From: Streptomyces sp. NBC_00353 | GTDB taxonomy: Bacteria; Actinomycetota; Actinomycetes; Streptomycetales; Streptomycetaceae | NCBI RefSeq assembly: GCF_036108815.1 | Contig: NZ_CP107985.1 | Span: 1,054,001 to 1,118,000, forward strand | DNA: 64,000 nt | Reading direction: 5' to 3' | Made by a program: the position numbers and the translations under genes | The notes under the pieces: generated by a model | The model's database searches: none | Seen by the model: only the letters and a program-made list of their open reading frames with translations | Told to the model about the DNA's origin: nothing | Part shown: in pieces, positions 40,715-49,227 of the stretch | Layout of the letters: the number at the start of each line of letters is the position of its first letter | Position numbering within the stretch: the first letter of the stretch is position 1

Positions 40715-41910
40715 CCACGACCACCGGCGACGCCGCACAGGACCTCCGCGGCCCCGGCCCCGCCACCACCCGGGACGTCTTCTTCGTGTCCAACAGCATC
40801 GACGAGCTCGGTGGGGTGACCACCTGGTCCCACCAGATGGCGCGGCTCCTGCTGGCCCGCGGCCACCGTGTCCACATGGTCGGCATCACCGCCTCCGACG
40901 TACCGCAGGACCTGGGCGGGACACTCCCCTACCCCACCACGACCCTCTATGACACCCCGCCGCCCGAGCCCGCCCCGAGCCGTGGCCTGCGCGGCCGGCT
41001 CGACCCCGTGGCACGGCGCCGCAACCGCCTGCGGACGGCGGGCATGCGCGAGCGGGCGGCCGAACTCACCAGGCTCTTCGCCTCGGCCCGGCCCGGGGCC
41101 GTCGTCATCGTCACCCAGGTGTGGGCGATGGCGTGGGTCGCGCTCGCCCGCACCCGCGGGCTGACCGTCATCGGGATGAGCCACGAGTCCTACCTCTACT
41201 CCCGCTCCACCTCGCGTTTCGCCCGCGTCAAACGGCACTACGCGGACGTCGACCGGATGCTCGTCCTGACCCGCGAGGACGCCGACCTGTGGATCCGGGA
41301 GGGGATGAACAACGTCGGCTTCATGCCCAACCCGCTGCCGTTCCTGCCGTCGGCCCCCTCTCCCCGCACCCGGCCGGTCGTGCTGTCGGTGGGGCGACTC
41401 ACGGACCAGAAGGGAATCGACATGCTTCTGGACGCCTGGGCCGAGGTCGCCCCGCACCACCCGGAATGGACCCTCGAAATCCACGGGGACGGCGAGGACG
41501 AGGAGGCCCTCAAGACCCAGTCCTGTGAGGCCGGCCTCGACGGCAGCGTGCAGTGGTGCGGCCGCACGGCCGACGTGCAGGGCGCCCTCAACGGCGGTTC
41601 GATTTTCGTCCAGTCCTCCCGTGGTGAGGGGTTCCCGCTGGCGTTGATGGAGGCCATGGCAGCTGGCCTCCCCAGCGTCGCCTTCGACTGCGCGCCCGGG
41701 GTACGGGAGATCGTCAGTGACGGCCGGGACGGCCTTCTGGCCCCCCTCGGCAGCACGAGGGAACTGGCCGCGCACCTGCGCACCCTGATCTCCGACTCGG
41801 CCCTGCGCGACCGGATGGGCGACGCGGCACGCGAAAACGTCCGTCGCTTCAGCACCGACCGAGTGGTTCGCAGGTGGGAGGAGCTCTTCGCCTTCCTCGA
41901 CCAGCGCTGA
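40711..41910 (+). CDS. GT4-family glycosyltransferase
   Basis: A 399-aa GT-B enzyme. The N domain begins RDVFFVSNSIDELGGVTTWSHQMARLLLARGHRVHMVG. The donor domain has VVLSVGRLTDQKGIDMLLDAWAEV, the Rossmann core LEIHGDGEDEEAL, and SSRGEGFPLALMEAMAAGLPSVAFDCAPGVREIV with the E-x7-E motif (EGFPLALME). It uses an NDP-sugar and retains the configuration. The GTG start overlaps the stop of the GT2-TagF-like gene by 4 bases, so they are translationally coupled and probably make the same wall or surface glycopolymer. Confidence 0.92.
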   Translation: MTTTTGDAAQDLRGPGPATTRDVFFVSNSIDELGGVTTWSHQMARLLLARGHRVHMVGITASDVPQDLGGTLPYPTTTLYDTPPPEPAPSRGLRGRLDPVARRRNRLRTAGMRERAAELTRLFASARPGAVVIVTQVWAMAWVALARTRGLTVIGMSHESYLYSRSTSRFARVKRHYADVDRMLVLTREDADLWIREGMNNVGFMPNPLPFLPSAPSPRTRPVVLSVGRLTDQKGIDMLLDAWAEVAPHHPEWTLEIHGDGEDEEALKTQSCEAGLDGSVQWCGRTADVQGALNGGSIFVQSSRGEGFPLALMEAMAAGLPSVAFDCAPGVREIVSDGRDGLLAPLGSTRELAAHLRTLISDSALRDRMGDAARENVRRFSTDRVVRRWEELFAFLDQR

Positions 41911-42539
41911 CCGCCGACCCGCCCGGCGCTATTGGTCTCCGGACCGCAGAGGGAGGCGGGGTTCGCAACTGCTGCGCCAGCACCTCATTTTGGCGAACAT
42001 GGGCACGATTGAGTGAACGGTGTAACGATCGATGGGTATGCCTGGCGGGGTGTGCGTAATGTTCTCGGTGCGATCTGGGACGCCGGGTGTGGCGTCAGCG
42101 GTCGGGGCCCCCGTGTCACCAGCGAGATGGTTCGGGGCCTCCCCGTCGCCTCTGGCCACACCCATATGGCCAGATCGTAGGGATGCCGCCCACTTGGGAC
42201 GGACCGCATACGGGATATGCGTCGCCGACCAGGATGCGAAAGCGGAGGACCAGTGCGCCCAAAACCGTTCGGGGCACGCCAGTGATCCAGGACTCACTCC
42301 TGCTCACTGCCCAGGAACAGTTGAGCCTGAAGCTGTTCCCGATGACGCACCAGGTGGAGCGCGTGGCGGTCCCTGAACCGGCCGCAAGGAGCGCCTGACC
42401 TGCAGGTTCGGGTGGTGTGCGGTGTGGGCGTTACGGGCGATATCTCGACGCTGAAATGACGTCAGATCCTTTGCAGCGCGGTGCATGCCCCGGTGTGTGG
42501 GGCCGGGGGCCAGTGTGAGCAGATCGCCGGGCCCGGAGC
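41911..42539. other. stretch between GT4 and the IS110 relic
   Basis: No gene is recognised. A plus-strand frame ending QDSLLLTAQEQLSLKLFPMTHQVERVAVPEPAARSA at 42398 might be a gene tail. Composition is lower in GC3 than in the flanking genes, in keeping with non-coding or decayed DNA. Confidence 0.35.
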
Positions 42540-42905
42540 CCAGCGGCGGAGCATGCCGGGCCTGGGCGTCATCCTCGGCGCCGAGTTCCTGGCCGCGACC
42601 GGCGGTGACATGACCGCCTTCGGCACCGCAGACCGCCTCGCCGGCTTCGGCGGCGTCGCACCCGTGCCCCGCGACTCCGGCAAGATCAACGGCAATCTCC
42701 GCCGGCCAGGCGCTACAACCGCCGCCTCCAACGAGTCTTCTACATCTCCGTGTTGTTCAGCATCCGCCATTGCGATGAGTCCCGCCGGTTTTACGAACGC
42801 AAGCGAGCCGAAGGCAAGCGCCACATCCAGGCCGTCCTCGCTCTGGCCCGCCGCCGCGTCAACGTCTCTGGGCCCTCGTCCGCGACGGACGGACCTAAGA
42901 ACTCG
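42540..42905 (+). pseudogene. IS110-family transposase relic with frameshifts
   Basis: Frame 1 reads MPGLGVILGAEFLAATGGDMTAFGTADRLAGFGGVAPVPRDSGKINGNLRR. The next block, RRYNRRLQRVFYISVLFSIRHCDESRRFYERKRAEGKRHIQAVLALARRRVNV, is in a second frame, and LWALVRDGRT is in a third. In order these are the C-terminal blocks of an IS110 transposase, broken by at least two shifts, with no N-terminal RuvC domain. It differs in sequence from the IS110 fragment at 8797-9153, so two separate elements left debris here. Confidence 0.8.
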
Positions 42906-43189
42906 TGCCATCCACCGCTCTCGCGGCTTGACAGACCGCATCAGGAATCAGTGCATCGTCGGCGGCGACAACACAGCAGCTTTCGGAAGTCTGACAGGCC
43001 GCTCCCCAGCCGACGCGCATGCGGCGGTACTCACATGGCCTGGCCGGATCCATATTCCCATGGGAGAGACACGCCGCCGCCAGGCGGAATACGGAGATCA
43101 CTTCGCGTGGTTTGGTACGACGGACATCAAACTTAAGTTCAGTCGACGGGCGTCACGCTTCAGTCGGCCTTATGGCGGGAGATGGGCCC
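42906..43189. other. leader of the LLM oxidoreductase gene
   Basis: Contains no recognised gene. Holds CATATTCCCATGGGAGAG and an AAACTTAAGTTCAG patch at 43131-43143 that could be promoter sequence. Confidence 0.3.
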
Positions 43190-44074
43190 ATGGGGTTCAG
43201 CGGCAACAGCACGCAGGCGCAGGCAATCGGCCGGTACGGCCTGTGGAACACCGGGTTGCGCGACCCTGATCCCTCCGGCGCGGCCGAACGCGCCGAAACT
43301 GCGGCGGAATTGGAGGAGCTCGGCTACGGCGCCCTCTGGCTCGGCGGCAGCAGCGGTGTGGAGCACGCGGCCCCGCTGATCGCAGCCACCCGGTCGATCA
43401 CCGTTGCAACCGGCATCCTCAGCATCTGGCAGCACGAAGCGCAGGACACCGCCGAACGATGGGCCGCCCTCGAGGACGCCCACCCGGGCCGCTTCCTGCT
43501 GGGGCTGGGCGTCAGCCACGCGAAGCTCACCGAACAGTACAAGCGCCCGTACGCGGCCATGACCGGCTACCTCGACGCGCTGGACGCCGCCGGAGTCCCG
43601 GCCGACCGCCGGGTGCTCGCCGCGCTCGGCCCGAGAATGCTGGAGCTCTCCCGCGACCGCGCCGCGGGCGCCCACCCGTACCTGGTCACCCCCGAGCACA
43701 CGGCGCAGGCCCGAGAGACGCTCGGTGAGGGGCCCTTGCTGGCCCCCGAGTTCACCGTGATCCTGGAAGCCGACCCGGACCGCGCGCGGGCTGCCGCCCG
43801 TGAGTTGCTGGCCTTCTACCTGGAGCTACCCAACTACACCAACAGCTGGCTCCGGCTCGGCTTCGCCGAGGACGACCTGGCCGACGGTGGCAGCGACCGA
43901 CTGGTCGACGCGCTGTTCGGCTGGGGCGACGAGCAACGGGTGCGCGAGCGGATCGACGCCTTCCTTGACGCAGGCGCCGACCACGTCGCCGTACAACTGC
44001 TGGCCACGGGTGAGGACCGGGCCGGTCTGCCCCGGGAGGAGTGGCGGCGGCTGGCGGCGGCGCTGGACCTCTGA
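43190..44074 (+). CDS. F420-dependent LLM-class oxidoreductase (TIGR03620-like)
   Basis: A 294-aa luciferase-like monooxygenase-fold protein: YGLWNTGLRDPDPSGAAERAETAAELEELGYGALWLGGS, TRSITVATGILSIWQHEAQDTAERWAALEDAHPGRFLLGLGVSH and YKRPYAAMTGYLDALDAAGVPADRRVLAALGPRMLELSRDRAAGAHPYLVTPEHTAQARETLG. These match the F420-linked family. The start is the ATG at 43190 behind GGGAGA; an ATG at 43172 is an alternative. The natural substrate is unknown. Confidence 0.9.
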   Translation: MGFSGNSTQAQAIGRYGLWNTGLRDPDPSGAAERAETAAELEELGYGALWLGGSSGVEHAAPLIAATRSITVATGILSIWQHEAQDTAERWAALEDAHPGRFLLGLGVSHAKLTEQYKRPYAAMTGYLDALDAAGVPADRRVLAALGPRMLELSRDRAAGAHPYLVTPEHTAQARETLGEGPLLAPEFTVILEADPDRARAAARELLAFYLELPNYTNSWLRLGFAEDDLADGGSDRLVDALFGWGDEQRVRERIDAFLDAGADHVAVQLLATGEDRAGLPREEWRRLAAALDL

Positions 44075-44081
44075 AAAGTGC

Positions 44082-45407
44082 TTAGCCTTCGCTGAAGGGG
44101 CATTTGAGACCAGCAGGCCGTGCCTGGCCGATATCCGGAAGCGTCCGCCCCAGGCGTGCGAGCGGGGACAAAGCCATCAGCACGGGGGACAGCATCATGC
44201 CGCCGGCCGTCACCAGGAGGCTGGTACGCAACCCCCACTCCCCCGCGAGAAGGCCTCCGAGCAGCGAGCCGAGCGGGGTCAGGCCCATGCCGACAAACGT
44301 GATCGTCGCGGCGACGCGGCCTTGCATCCGGTCCGGGGTGACGGCCTGCCGGACGGCCATGACCGTGACGTTCACCAATTGACCGAAGGTCCCGAACACG
44401 AAGTTGACCGCCACGAGCGCGGGGATCATCAGCGCAGAAGGGCCGTGAAGCGCGGGTACGCAGAGCAGCACGCCGTCGCCGAGTGCCGCCGCGGACACGA
44501 GTACCACGCCGTAACCGAACCGGCTGGGGAGACGGGCAGCAAGCAGCGAGCCCAGAAGTGCGCCCGGCCCCGTCGCCGCGAGCGCCAACCCGACGGCGGT
44601 GCCCGTCAGGTGCAGTTCCCGCGGCAGAAAAAGCAGATAGACGGTCATCATGGCAGCGAAGGAGAACTGGAAGGCGGCCGAGGCGAGGCCCACGGTCCGC
44701 AGCAAGGTGTGGCCGACGACAAAACGGAGGCCCTCATGGATCCGTCGCCAGACCCGAAGGGGACGTTTCGAGCGCTCCGGGATCGATTCGCGGCGACGGA
44801 TCCGCCGGATCGACAGGAACGACAGCGCGAAGAACAGCGCGCTGGAGGCGGCGGCGATCGGCGCCGACAGCAGGGACACCAACGCGCCGCCGAGGGCGGG
44901 GCCGCCGATCTGGGCCGCTGACCGACTGCCTTCGAGCGCGCTGTTGCCCTGCACCAGCTGATCGCGTCTCACCAGCCGTACGAGAGACGCCTGGTAGGCC
45001 ACATCGAAGAAAACGGACAGGGACCCGACGGCGAAGGCCGCCAGAAGCAGTGCCGGCAGGCCGAGCCCACCGAGGAGACCGGCCACGACAGCTCCGCCCA
45101 GCGCCAGGGCCCTGCCGAGGTCCGCCAGCACCATGACCGTACGGGTCTGCCACCTGTCCACCCATGCGCCGACGAAGAGTGAGAGCAACAGAATCGGTGC
45201 CTGCCCCGCCGCGCGGAGGAAGCCCAGTTGGTCGGCGTCGGCGTCGAGCGTCAGCACGGCGATCAGCGGCAGGACCACCAGGCTCCCGTGCTCGCCGAGT
45301 TGGGAGGCCGTCTGGCCCACCCAGAGCTTGCGGAAGTCACCGTCCCGCCACAGGCTTGGCAAATCGGTTCGACCGAAATCAGATACAGCGGAGGACGCGG
45401 ACGGCAC
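44082..45407 (-). CDS. MFS transporter (MFS_3, 12 TM), paralogue of 22803-24101
   Basis: A 441-aa MFS permease: LWVGQTASQLGEHGSLVVLPLIAV as TM1, FVGAWVDRWQTRTVMVLAD as motif A and SVFFDVAYQASLVRLVRRDQLVQGNSALEGSRSAAQIGGPALGG between TM4 and TM5. The GLRFVVGHTLLRTVG segment matches GLRFVVGHKILRRVV of the other MFS_3 gene. The start is the GTG at 45407 behind AAGGGG. It is convergent with the LLM gene, with only 7 bp between the stops. Export of a drug or siderophore is likely, but the substrate is not identifiable. Confidence 0.9.
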   Translation of the reverse strand: MPSASSAVSDFGRTDLPSLWRDGDFRKLWVGQTASQLGEHGSLVVLPLIAVLTLDADADQLGFLRAAGQAPILLLSLFVGAWVDRWQTRTVMVLADLGRALALGGAVVAGLLGGLGLPALLLAAFAVGSLSVFFDVAYQASLVRLVRRDQLVQGNSALEGSRSAAQIGGPALGGALVSLLSAPIAAASSALFFALSFLSIRRIRRRESIPERSKRPLRVWRRIHEGLRFVVGHTLLRTVGLASAAFQFSFAAMMTVYLLFLPRELHLTGTAVGLALAATGPGALLGSLLAARLPSRFGYGVVLVSAAALGDGVLLCVPALHGPSALMIPALVAVNFVFGTFGQLVNVTVMAVRQAVTPDRMQGRVAATITFVGMGLTPLGSLLGGLLAGEWGLRTSLLVTAGGMMLSPVLMALSPLARLGRTLPDIGQARPAGLKCPFSEG

Positions 45408-45826
45408 AGAGACCCCTTGGGTTGCCGAAGACGGGACCCCGCCACCCGGCGCACGACAGGTGCACCGACGGTTCAGGCGGGGGAGGCTCGCCGTGCCGCG
45501 TATCAAGGGCAGCACGCGATGACTGGCCGATCACGGCCTACGACGTCAACGCGCGCTCGGACGACCGGGCATGTCTCAGCTCCTCGTGGGGGTCACTCGC
45601 CGCCTGAACAGTAGCCCCCGGCGGCCCCACGCGAAAGGCGATTTGAGGCCTGCGACAGACCGTCAGGCCCCAGTCCGGCGAGCCGCGACGGGCTCATCCT
45701 CTCGCCCGACCAAGCAGGCTGAACCGGCCGTCTCGACCTCGAGTACACATTCCGCATGACCATCCTGGCTTGCACCAGTGGAGGCCGGAGCTGCGCGGGC
45801 TGCCCCCTGCCACTGACCGCGGATGA
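45408..45826. other. intergenic region upstream of the xylanase control sites
   Basis: No gene is recognised between the MFS start and the first CGAAA/TTTCG palindrome. Confidence 0.4.
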
Positions 45827-45831
45827 TGTTC

Positions 45832-46066
45832 CGAAAGTTTCGAAAATCGTCCGAGCAATCTTACGAAACCGTACGGCTGCACCGGTCGCTTCTAGGCACC
45901 CCTCCGGACTCATGGAACCGCCATTGGAAACTCCATAGGCAACATTCGAAATGTTTCGCCATACAGTCCAGGTCGCGGCTCGTATGTTTCGGTGAACTTT
46001 CGGAAACAAGAGTCATTGACTGTCCACCGACACCCGCCCATACTCTCCAGCGATCGGAAACTTTCC
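45832..46066. promoter_or_regulatory. cluster of CGAAA/TTTCG-type palindromes before the xylanase
   Basis: Four elements. CGAAAGTTTCG (45832-45842) is a perfect palindrome and the reverse complement of the CGAAACTTTCG element known from Streptomyces xylanase promoters. CGAAATGTTTCG lies at 45947-45958. AACTTTCGGAAAC lies within 45995-46007. GGAAACTTTCC (46056-46066) is a perfect palindrome just after the putative promoter. They are probably bound by a xylan- or xylobiose-responsive regulator such as BxlR, not encoded here. Confidence 0.7.
46016..46044 (+). promoter_or_regulatory. putative sigma-70-type promoter of the xylanase gene
   Basis: TTGACT at 46016-46021 and CATACT at 46039-46044 are 17 bp apart. 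The perfect palindrome at 46056-46066 would sit right at the transcription start, suitable for repression. It implies a leader of about 330 nt. Confidence 0.5.
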
Positions 46067-46388
46067 CGTAACGCAGACAACGTCCTTACGGTCCCGCCGG
46101 GCATGCTCGAGGACCGGAAAGCAGAGGTTGCAGTGATGGTGAAAACCGCGCACATCCGCACCTCCCTCGCCGTCGGCAAGGCCGGGGTGCTGTCGCATCG
46201 ACGGGTCTGAAGCAGCTCCGATCCGGGTCACCGACCCATCCACTGCTGCGTGGCCCGACGACGAACATGCGGTCGCCATCACGTCGGCTCCCCCACTGTG
46301 GCTCGCTCACTGCAGCCACCTTCACCGCACCGGGTCGCATCACGCTGCCCGGCGTTCCCGCCCACCCTCACCAGGAGGAATCACGGAC
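46067..46388 (+). other. long xylanase leader with a possible upstream ORF
   Basis: The leader holds a short frame MVKTAHIRTSLAVGKAGVLSHRRV (ATG at 46136, stop at 46208) ending 180 bp before the xylanase ATG. It may be a leader peptide or chance. The CCAGGAGGAATCACGGAC just before 46389 is the xylanase ribosome site. Confidence 0.35.
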
Positions 46389-47387
46389 ATGAACGCTCCC
46401 GCCCATCCGAAGAGCCATACGCGCGGCCGCATCAGACTGCTCATCGGCGGCCTCAGCACCTTCCTGCTGTTCGTGGCCGCGCTGGCCATGCCCAGCACCG
46501 CCAGCGCCATATCCTCGAACGAGACCGGCACCAACAACGGGTACTACTACTCGTTCTGGACCGACGGCGGTGGGTCGGTCAACATGAACCTGGGTTCCGG
46601 CGGCAACTACAGCACCTCGTGGAGCAACAGCGGGAACTTCGTCGCCGGCAAGGGCTGGAGCACCGGCGGACGCAGGGCAGTGAACTACTCGGGAAGCTTC
46701 AACCCGTCCGGCAACGCCTACTTGGCACTCTACGGGTGGACGACGAACCCGCTCGTGGAGTACTACATCGTCGACAACTGGGGCACCTACAGACCCGAGG
46801 GCACGTACAAGGGCACCGTCACCAGCGACGGCGGCACGTACGACATCTACGAGACGACGCGCACCAACGCCCCCTCGATCGAGGGCACCAGAACATTCAA
46901 GCAGTACTGGAGTGTCCGGCAGTCCAAGAAGACCGGTGGAACCATCACCACCGGCAATCACTTCGACGCGTGGGCCGGCAAGGGTATGAGCCTGGGCAGT
47001 TTCAACTACATGATCCTGGCCACCGAGGGCTACCAGAGCAGCGGCAACTCCAACATCACGGTGGGTGACAGTGGTTCCTCCGGAGGTGGATCCGGCGGCG
47101 GGTCCGGCGGCGGGTCCGGCGGGGGCTGCACCGCGACGCTCTCCGCAGGCGACAAATACGGCGACCGCTACAATCTGAACGTCGCAGTCTCCGGTTCCAG
47201 CAACTGGACCGTGACCATGAAGGTCCCCTCCCCGGAAAAGGTCCTCTCGACCTGGAACATCAGCGCCAGCTACCCCGACAGCCAAACACTCGTCGCCAAG
47301 CCCAACGGCAGCGGCAACAACTGGGGCACCACGATCCAGACCAACGGCACCTGGACCTGGCCAACAGTCACCTGCAGCGCCAGCTGA
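46389..47387 (+). CDS. secreted GH11 endo-beta-1,4-xylanase with C-terminal carbohydrate-binding domain
   Basis: A 332-aa secreted enzyme. The signal peptide (RIRLLIGGLSTFLLFVAALAMPSTASA) is cut near residue 40 and has a twin-Arg-free n-region, so the Sec route is likely. The GH11 jelly roll spans 41-227 with catalytic Glu124 (NPLVEYYIVDNWG) and Glu213 (ILATEGYQSSG). A Gly/Ser linker (SSGGGSGGGSGGGSGGG) leads to a CBM2-like domain (247-332) with one cysteine at each end and exposed Trp residues (SNWTV, NNWGTT, GTWTWP). It hydrolyses xylan outside the cell and is similar in layout to XlnB of S. lividans. The cluster of CGAAA/TTTCG sites points to xylan-dependent control. Confidence 0.95.
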   Translation: MNAPAHPKSHTRGRIRLLIGGLSTFLLFVAALAMPSTASAISSNETGTNNGYYYSFWTDGGGSVNMNLGSGGNYSTSWSNSGNFVAGKGWSTGGRRAVNYSGSFNPSGNAYLALYGWTTNPLVEYYIVDNWGTYRPEGTYKGTVTSDGGTYDIYETTRTNAPSIEGTRTFKQYWSVRQSKKTGGTITTGNHFDAWAGKGMSLGSFNYMILATEGYQSSGNSNITVGDSGSSGGGSGGGSGGGSGGGCTATLSAGDKYGDRYNLNVAVSGSSNWTVTMKVPSPEKVLSTWNISASYPDSQTLVAKPNGSGNNWGTTIQTNGTWTWPTVTCSAS

Positions 47388-47601
47388 CCCACCAACACCC
47401 GAGGACACCGCACCTGTGGCGCGGCGGCCCACAGCCGCCGCGCCGCACCACTTCCTCGGGCTGACGGCCGATCCGGTCGGCGGGCGCAGCACGTTGGCCC
47501 GGGACGTACGTCTACCCGGCGCCCCTCACGGGCCTCGCGATGGTCCCCGTATTCGCCGAACAGTTCAACAACGACCTGCTCGACTTCGCACGCAACTGAG
47601 C
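47388..47601 (+). pseudogene. orphan C-terminal gene fragment after the xylanase
   Basis: From about 47495 to the TGA at 47597 one frame reads WPGTYVYPAPLTGLAMVPVFAEQFNNDLLDFARN, a coding-like C terminus with no start and no recognised family. It ends just before the large hairpin at 47602, suggesting that the terminator belongs to this lost gene. Confidence 0.35.
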
Positions 47602-47647
47602 CGTCAGTCGTCAGTTCCACGGATCGAGGTGGAATTGACGACTGACG
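47602..47647. terminator. 19-bp-arm hairpin
   Basis: CGTCAGTCGTCAGTTCCAC, loop GGATCGAG, then GTGGAATTGACGACTGACG. The arms pair over 19 bp with one mismatch. There is no U-run, as is usual in Streptomyces. It would end transcription of the xylanase unit and of any reader from the right; its length also recalls mobile-element ends. Confidence 0.65.
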
Positions 47648-47842
47648 AATGCGGCGATGCGGCTGCTACGGCGGAGCTTCCGCAGGAGCCACCAGCCCTT
47701 CAGCGTGGCCGTGGCCTGCTCGTCGACTCGATCTTGAGTATCTCGTGTGATCCGGGTGGTCACGCTGTGAGAACGCAGTGATCGATGTCGTGCGTCCCGG
47801 TGGCTGCCTACGTGCTGCGACAGCGCGCTGGACGGCCGCCGG
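47648..47842. other. intergenic stretch after the large hairpin
   Basis: Nothing recognised between the hairpin and the SDR stop. Confidence 0.4.
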
Positions 47843-48544
47843 TCAGGCCCTGAGCTGCGGGTAGAGGTCGGTGATGTCGCCGGACAGGGCGGCCTTGGCC
47901 TGACGGGAGGTCTCGTCGGCGAGCACCTCGAACGCGCCCTTCTCGATCCCGTCCAGCGCCTCCTTGGCGATGTCCGCCGGCTTCGACTTGGGCTGGGTCA
48001 CCGCCGCGGTCATGTCGGTGTCGACGTATCCCATGTGCAGGCCCGTCACGCCGATGCCGCGGTCCAGCAGTTCAAGCCGGATGGCGTTGGTCTGCAGCCA
48101 GAACGCGGCCTTGGTGGCGGAGTACGCGCCATGCAAAGCGACCCAGGAGAGTGCCGAGTGCGCGTTCAGGATGTGACCGCCGCCGTTGCGCTCGATCACC
48201 GGGACGAAGGCCCGGGTCACATTCAGCGGGCCGAAGAAGTTGGTCTCGAAGACGTTCCTGATGTCCTCGATCGGTGCGTCCAGGTAGGTGTCCGGTGAGC
48301 TGCCGCCGGCGTTGTTGATCAGCACGGTGACATCGGGCGCGGCCGCCACCAGCGCCTCGATCGAGGCCCGGTCGGTGACCTCCAGAGCCAGCGGAACGAC
48401 GCGGGTGTCGGTGCTCGGCTGCGGGTTCCGCGCGGTGGCGTAGACCTTCTTCGCACCGCGGGCGAGCAGCTCGTCCACGATGGCCTTGCCGATACCGCGG
48501 TTGCCGCCGGTGACGAGTACGACGGCGCCTTCGAGAGTGGTCAC
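47843..48544 (-). CDS. short-chain dehydrogenase/reductase (SDR)
   Basis: A 233-aa classical SDR: the cofactor motif VTGGNRGIGKAIVDELLARGAKKVYATAR, the structural VLINNAG, and the catalytic Ser-Tyr-Lys in HSALSWVALHGAYSATKAA. It reduces a ketone or oxidises an alcohol with NAD(P). The start is the GTG at 48544 behind GGAGTCAAA; the longer frame upstream would run through the operator. It is divergent from a TetR gene across a doubled palindromic operator and is very likely under its control. Confidence 0.92.
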   Translation of the reverse strand: MTTLEGAVVLVTGGNRGIGKAIVDELLARGAKKVYATARNPQPSTDTRVVPLALEVTDRASIEALVAAAPDVTVLINNAGGSSPDTYLDAPIEDIRNVFETNFFGPLNVTRAFVPVIERNGGGHILNAHSALSWVALHGAYSATKAAFWLQTNAIRLELLDRGIGVTGLHMGYVDTDMTAAVTQPKSKPADIAKEALDGIEKGAFEVLADETSRQAKAALSGDITDLYPQLRA

Positions 48545-48563
48545 TTTGACTCCAGACAAAGAT

Positions 48564-48605
48564 GGAAACCGATCTGTTTCCACTAAGGTAAACCGATCTG
48601 TTTCC
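48564..48605. promoter_or_regulatory. doubled TetR operator between SDR and TetR
   Basis: GGAAACCGATCTGTTTCC (48564-48581) is palindromic in its outer GGAAAC/GTTTCC arms. The second site (48587-48605, GGTAAACCGATCTGTTTCC) repeats ACCGATCTGTTTCC 24 bp on. Two TetR dimers could bind side by side and block both divergent promoters. Confidence 0.8.
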
Positions 48606-48636
48606 GACTGCAAGCCCAGCCGGTACCCTCAATGAC

Positions 48637-49227
48637 ATGACGACCTCGGCGACGCCCCGCGAGCGACTGCTCGAAGCGGCGGGCGAACTCTTCTACCGCG
48701 ACGGCATGAACATCGGCGTGGACGCGCTGTGCAAGGCCGCCGGCGTCTCGAAGAAGTCGATGTACCAGTTGTTCCGGTCCAAGGACGAGGTGATCGCGGA
48801 GAGCCTCGCCAGCCGCGGCCCGACGTACGAGGCCGCCCTGCTCCCGGGCCCGGACGACGGGCGGTCGCCGCGCGAGCGCATTCTGACCGTGTTCGAACGG
48901 CAGGATCAGATGACTACCGAGGGCAACTTCCTTGGCTGCCCGTTCGTGAGTGCAGCGGTGGAGCTGAAGGACCCCGGGCATCCGGGCAGTGTGGTCGCGC
49001 GCCATTTCAAGCAGCACCTGACCGACTTCTTCCGGGCCGAGCTCGTCGCCGCCGAGGCTGAGGATCCGGAGAGCCTGGCCGTGCAGTTGACGATCGTCTT
49101 CGACGGCGCGAGCGCCCGGGTGGTCGTACAGTCCCAGGCGCTCGCCGGCATCGGCGTGATCACGGCAGCGGCGTTGCTGGATGCTGCCGGCGTCAAGCAG
49201 ACGGTACCGGCGGGCCAGGCCCGCTAG
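48637..49227 (+). CDS. TetR-family regulator of the divergent SDR
   Basis: A 196-aa TetR protein: PRERLLEAAGELFYRDGMNIGVDALCKAAGVSKKSMYQLFRSKDEVIAESL is the HTH, followed by a helical ligand domain with FLGCPFVSAAVELKDPGHPGSVVARHFKQHLTDFF, seen in TetR_C_33-like regulators. It starts with the ATG at 48637, 93 bp from the SDR start, and the two palindromic sites lie in the gap. It should repress itself and the SDR until a ligand, probably the SDR substrate, is present. Confidence 0.9.
   Translation: MTTSATPRERLLEAAGELFYRDGMNIGVDALCKAAGVSKKSMYQLFRSKDEVIAESLASRGPTYEAALLPGPDDGRSPRERILTVFERQDQMTTEGNFLGCPFVSAAVELKDPGHPGSVVARHFKQHLTDFFRAELVAAEAEDPESLAVQLTIVFDGASARVVVQSQALAGIGVITAAALLDAAGVKQTVPAGQAR

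Noticed and set aside
41929..42297. 122-aa minus-strand ORF after the GT4 gene
   Set aside because: No family resemblance and composition unlike neighbouring genes; taken as chance.
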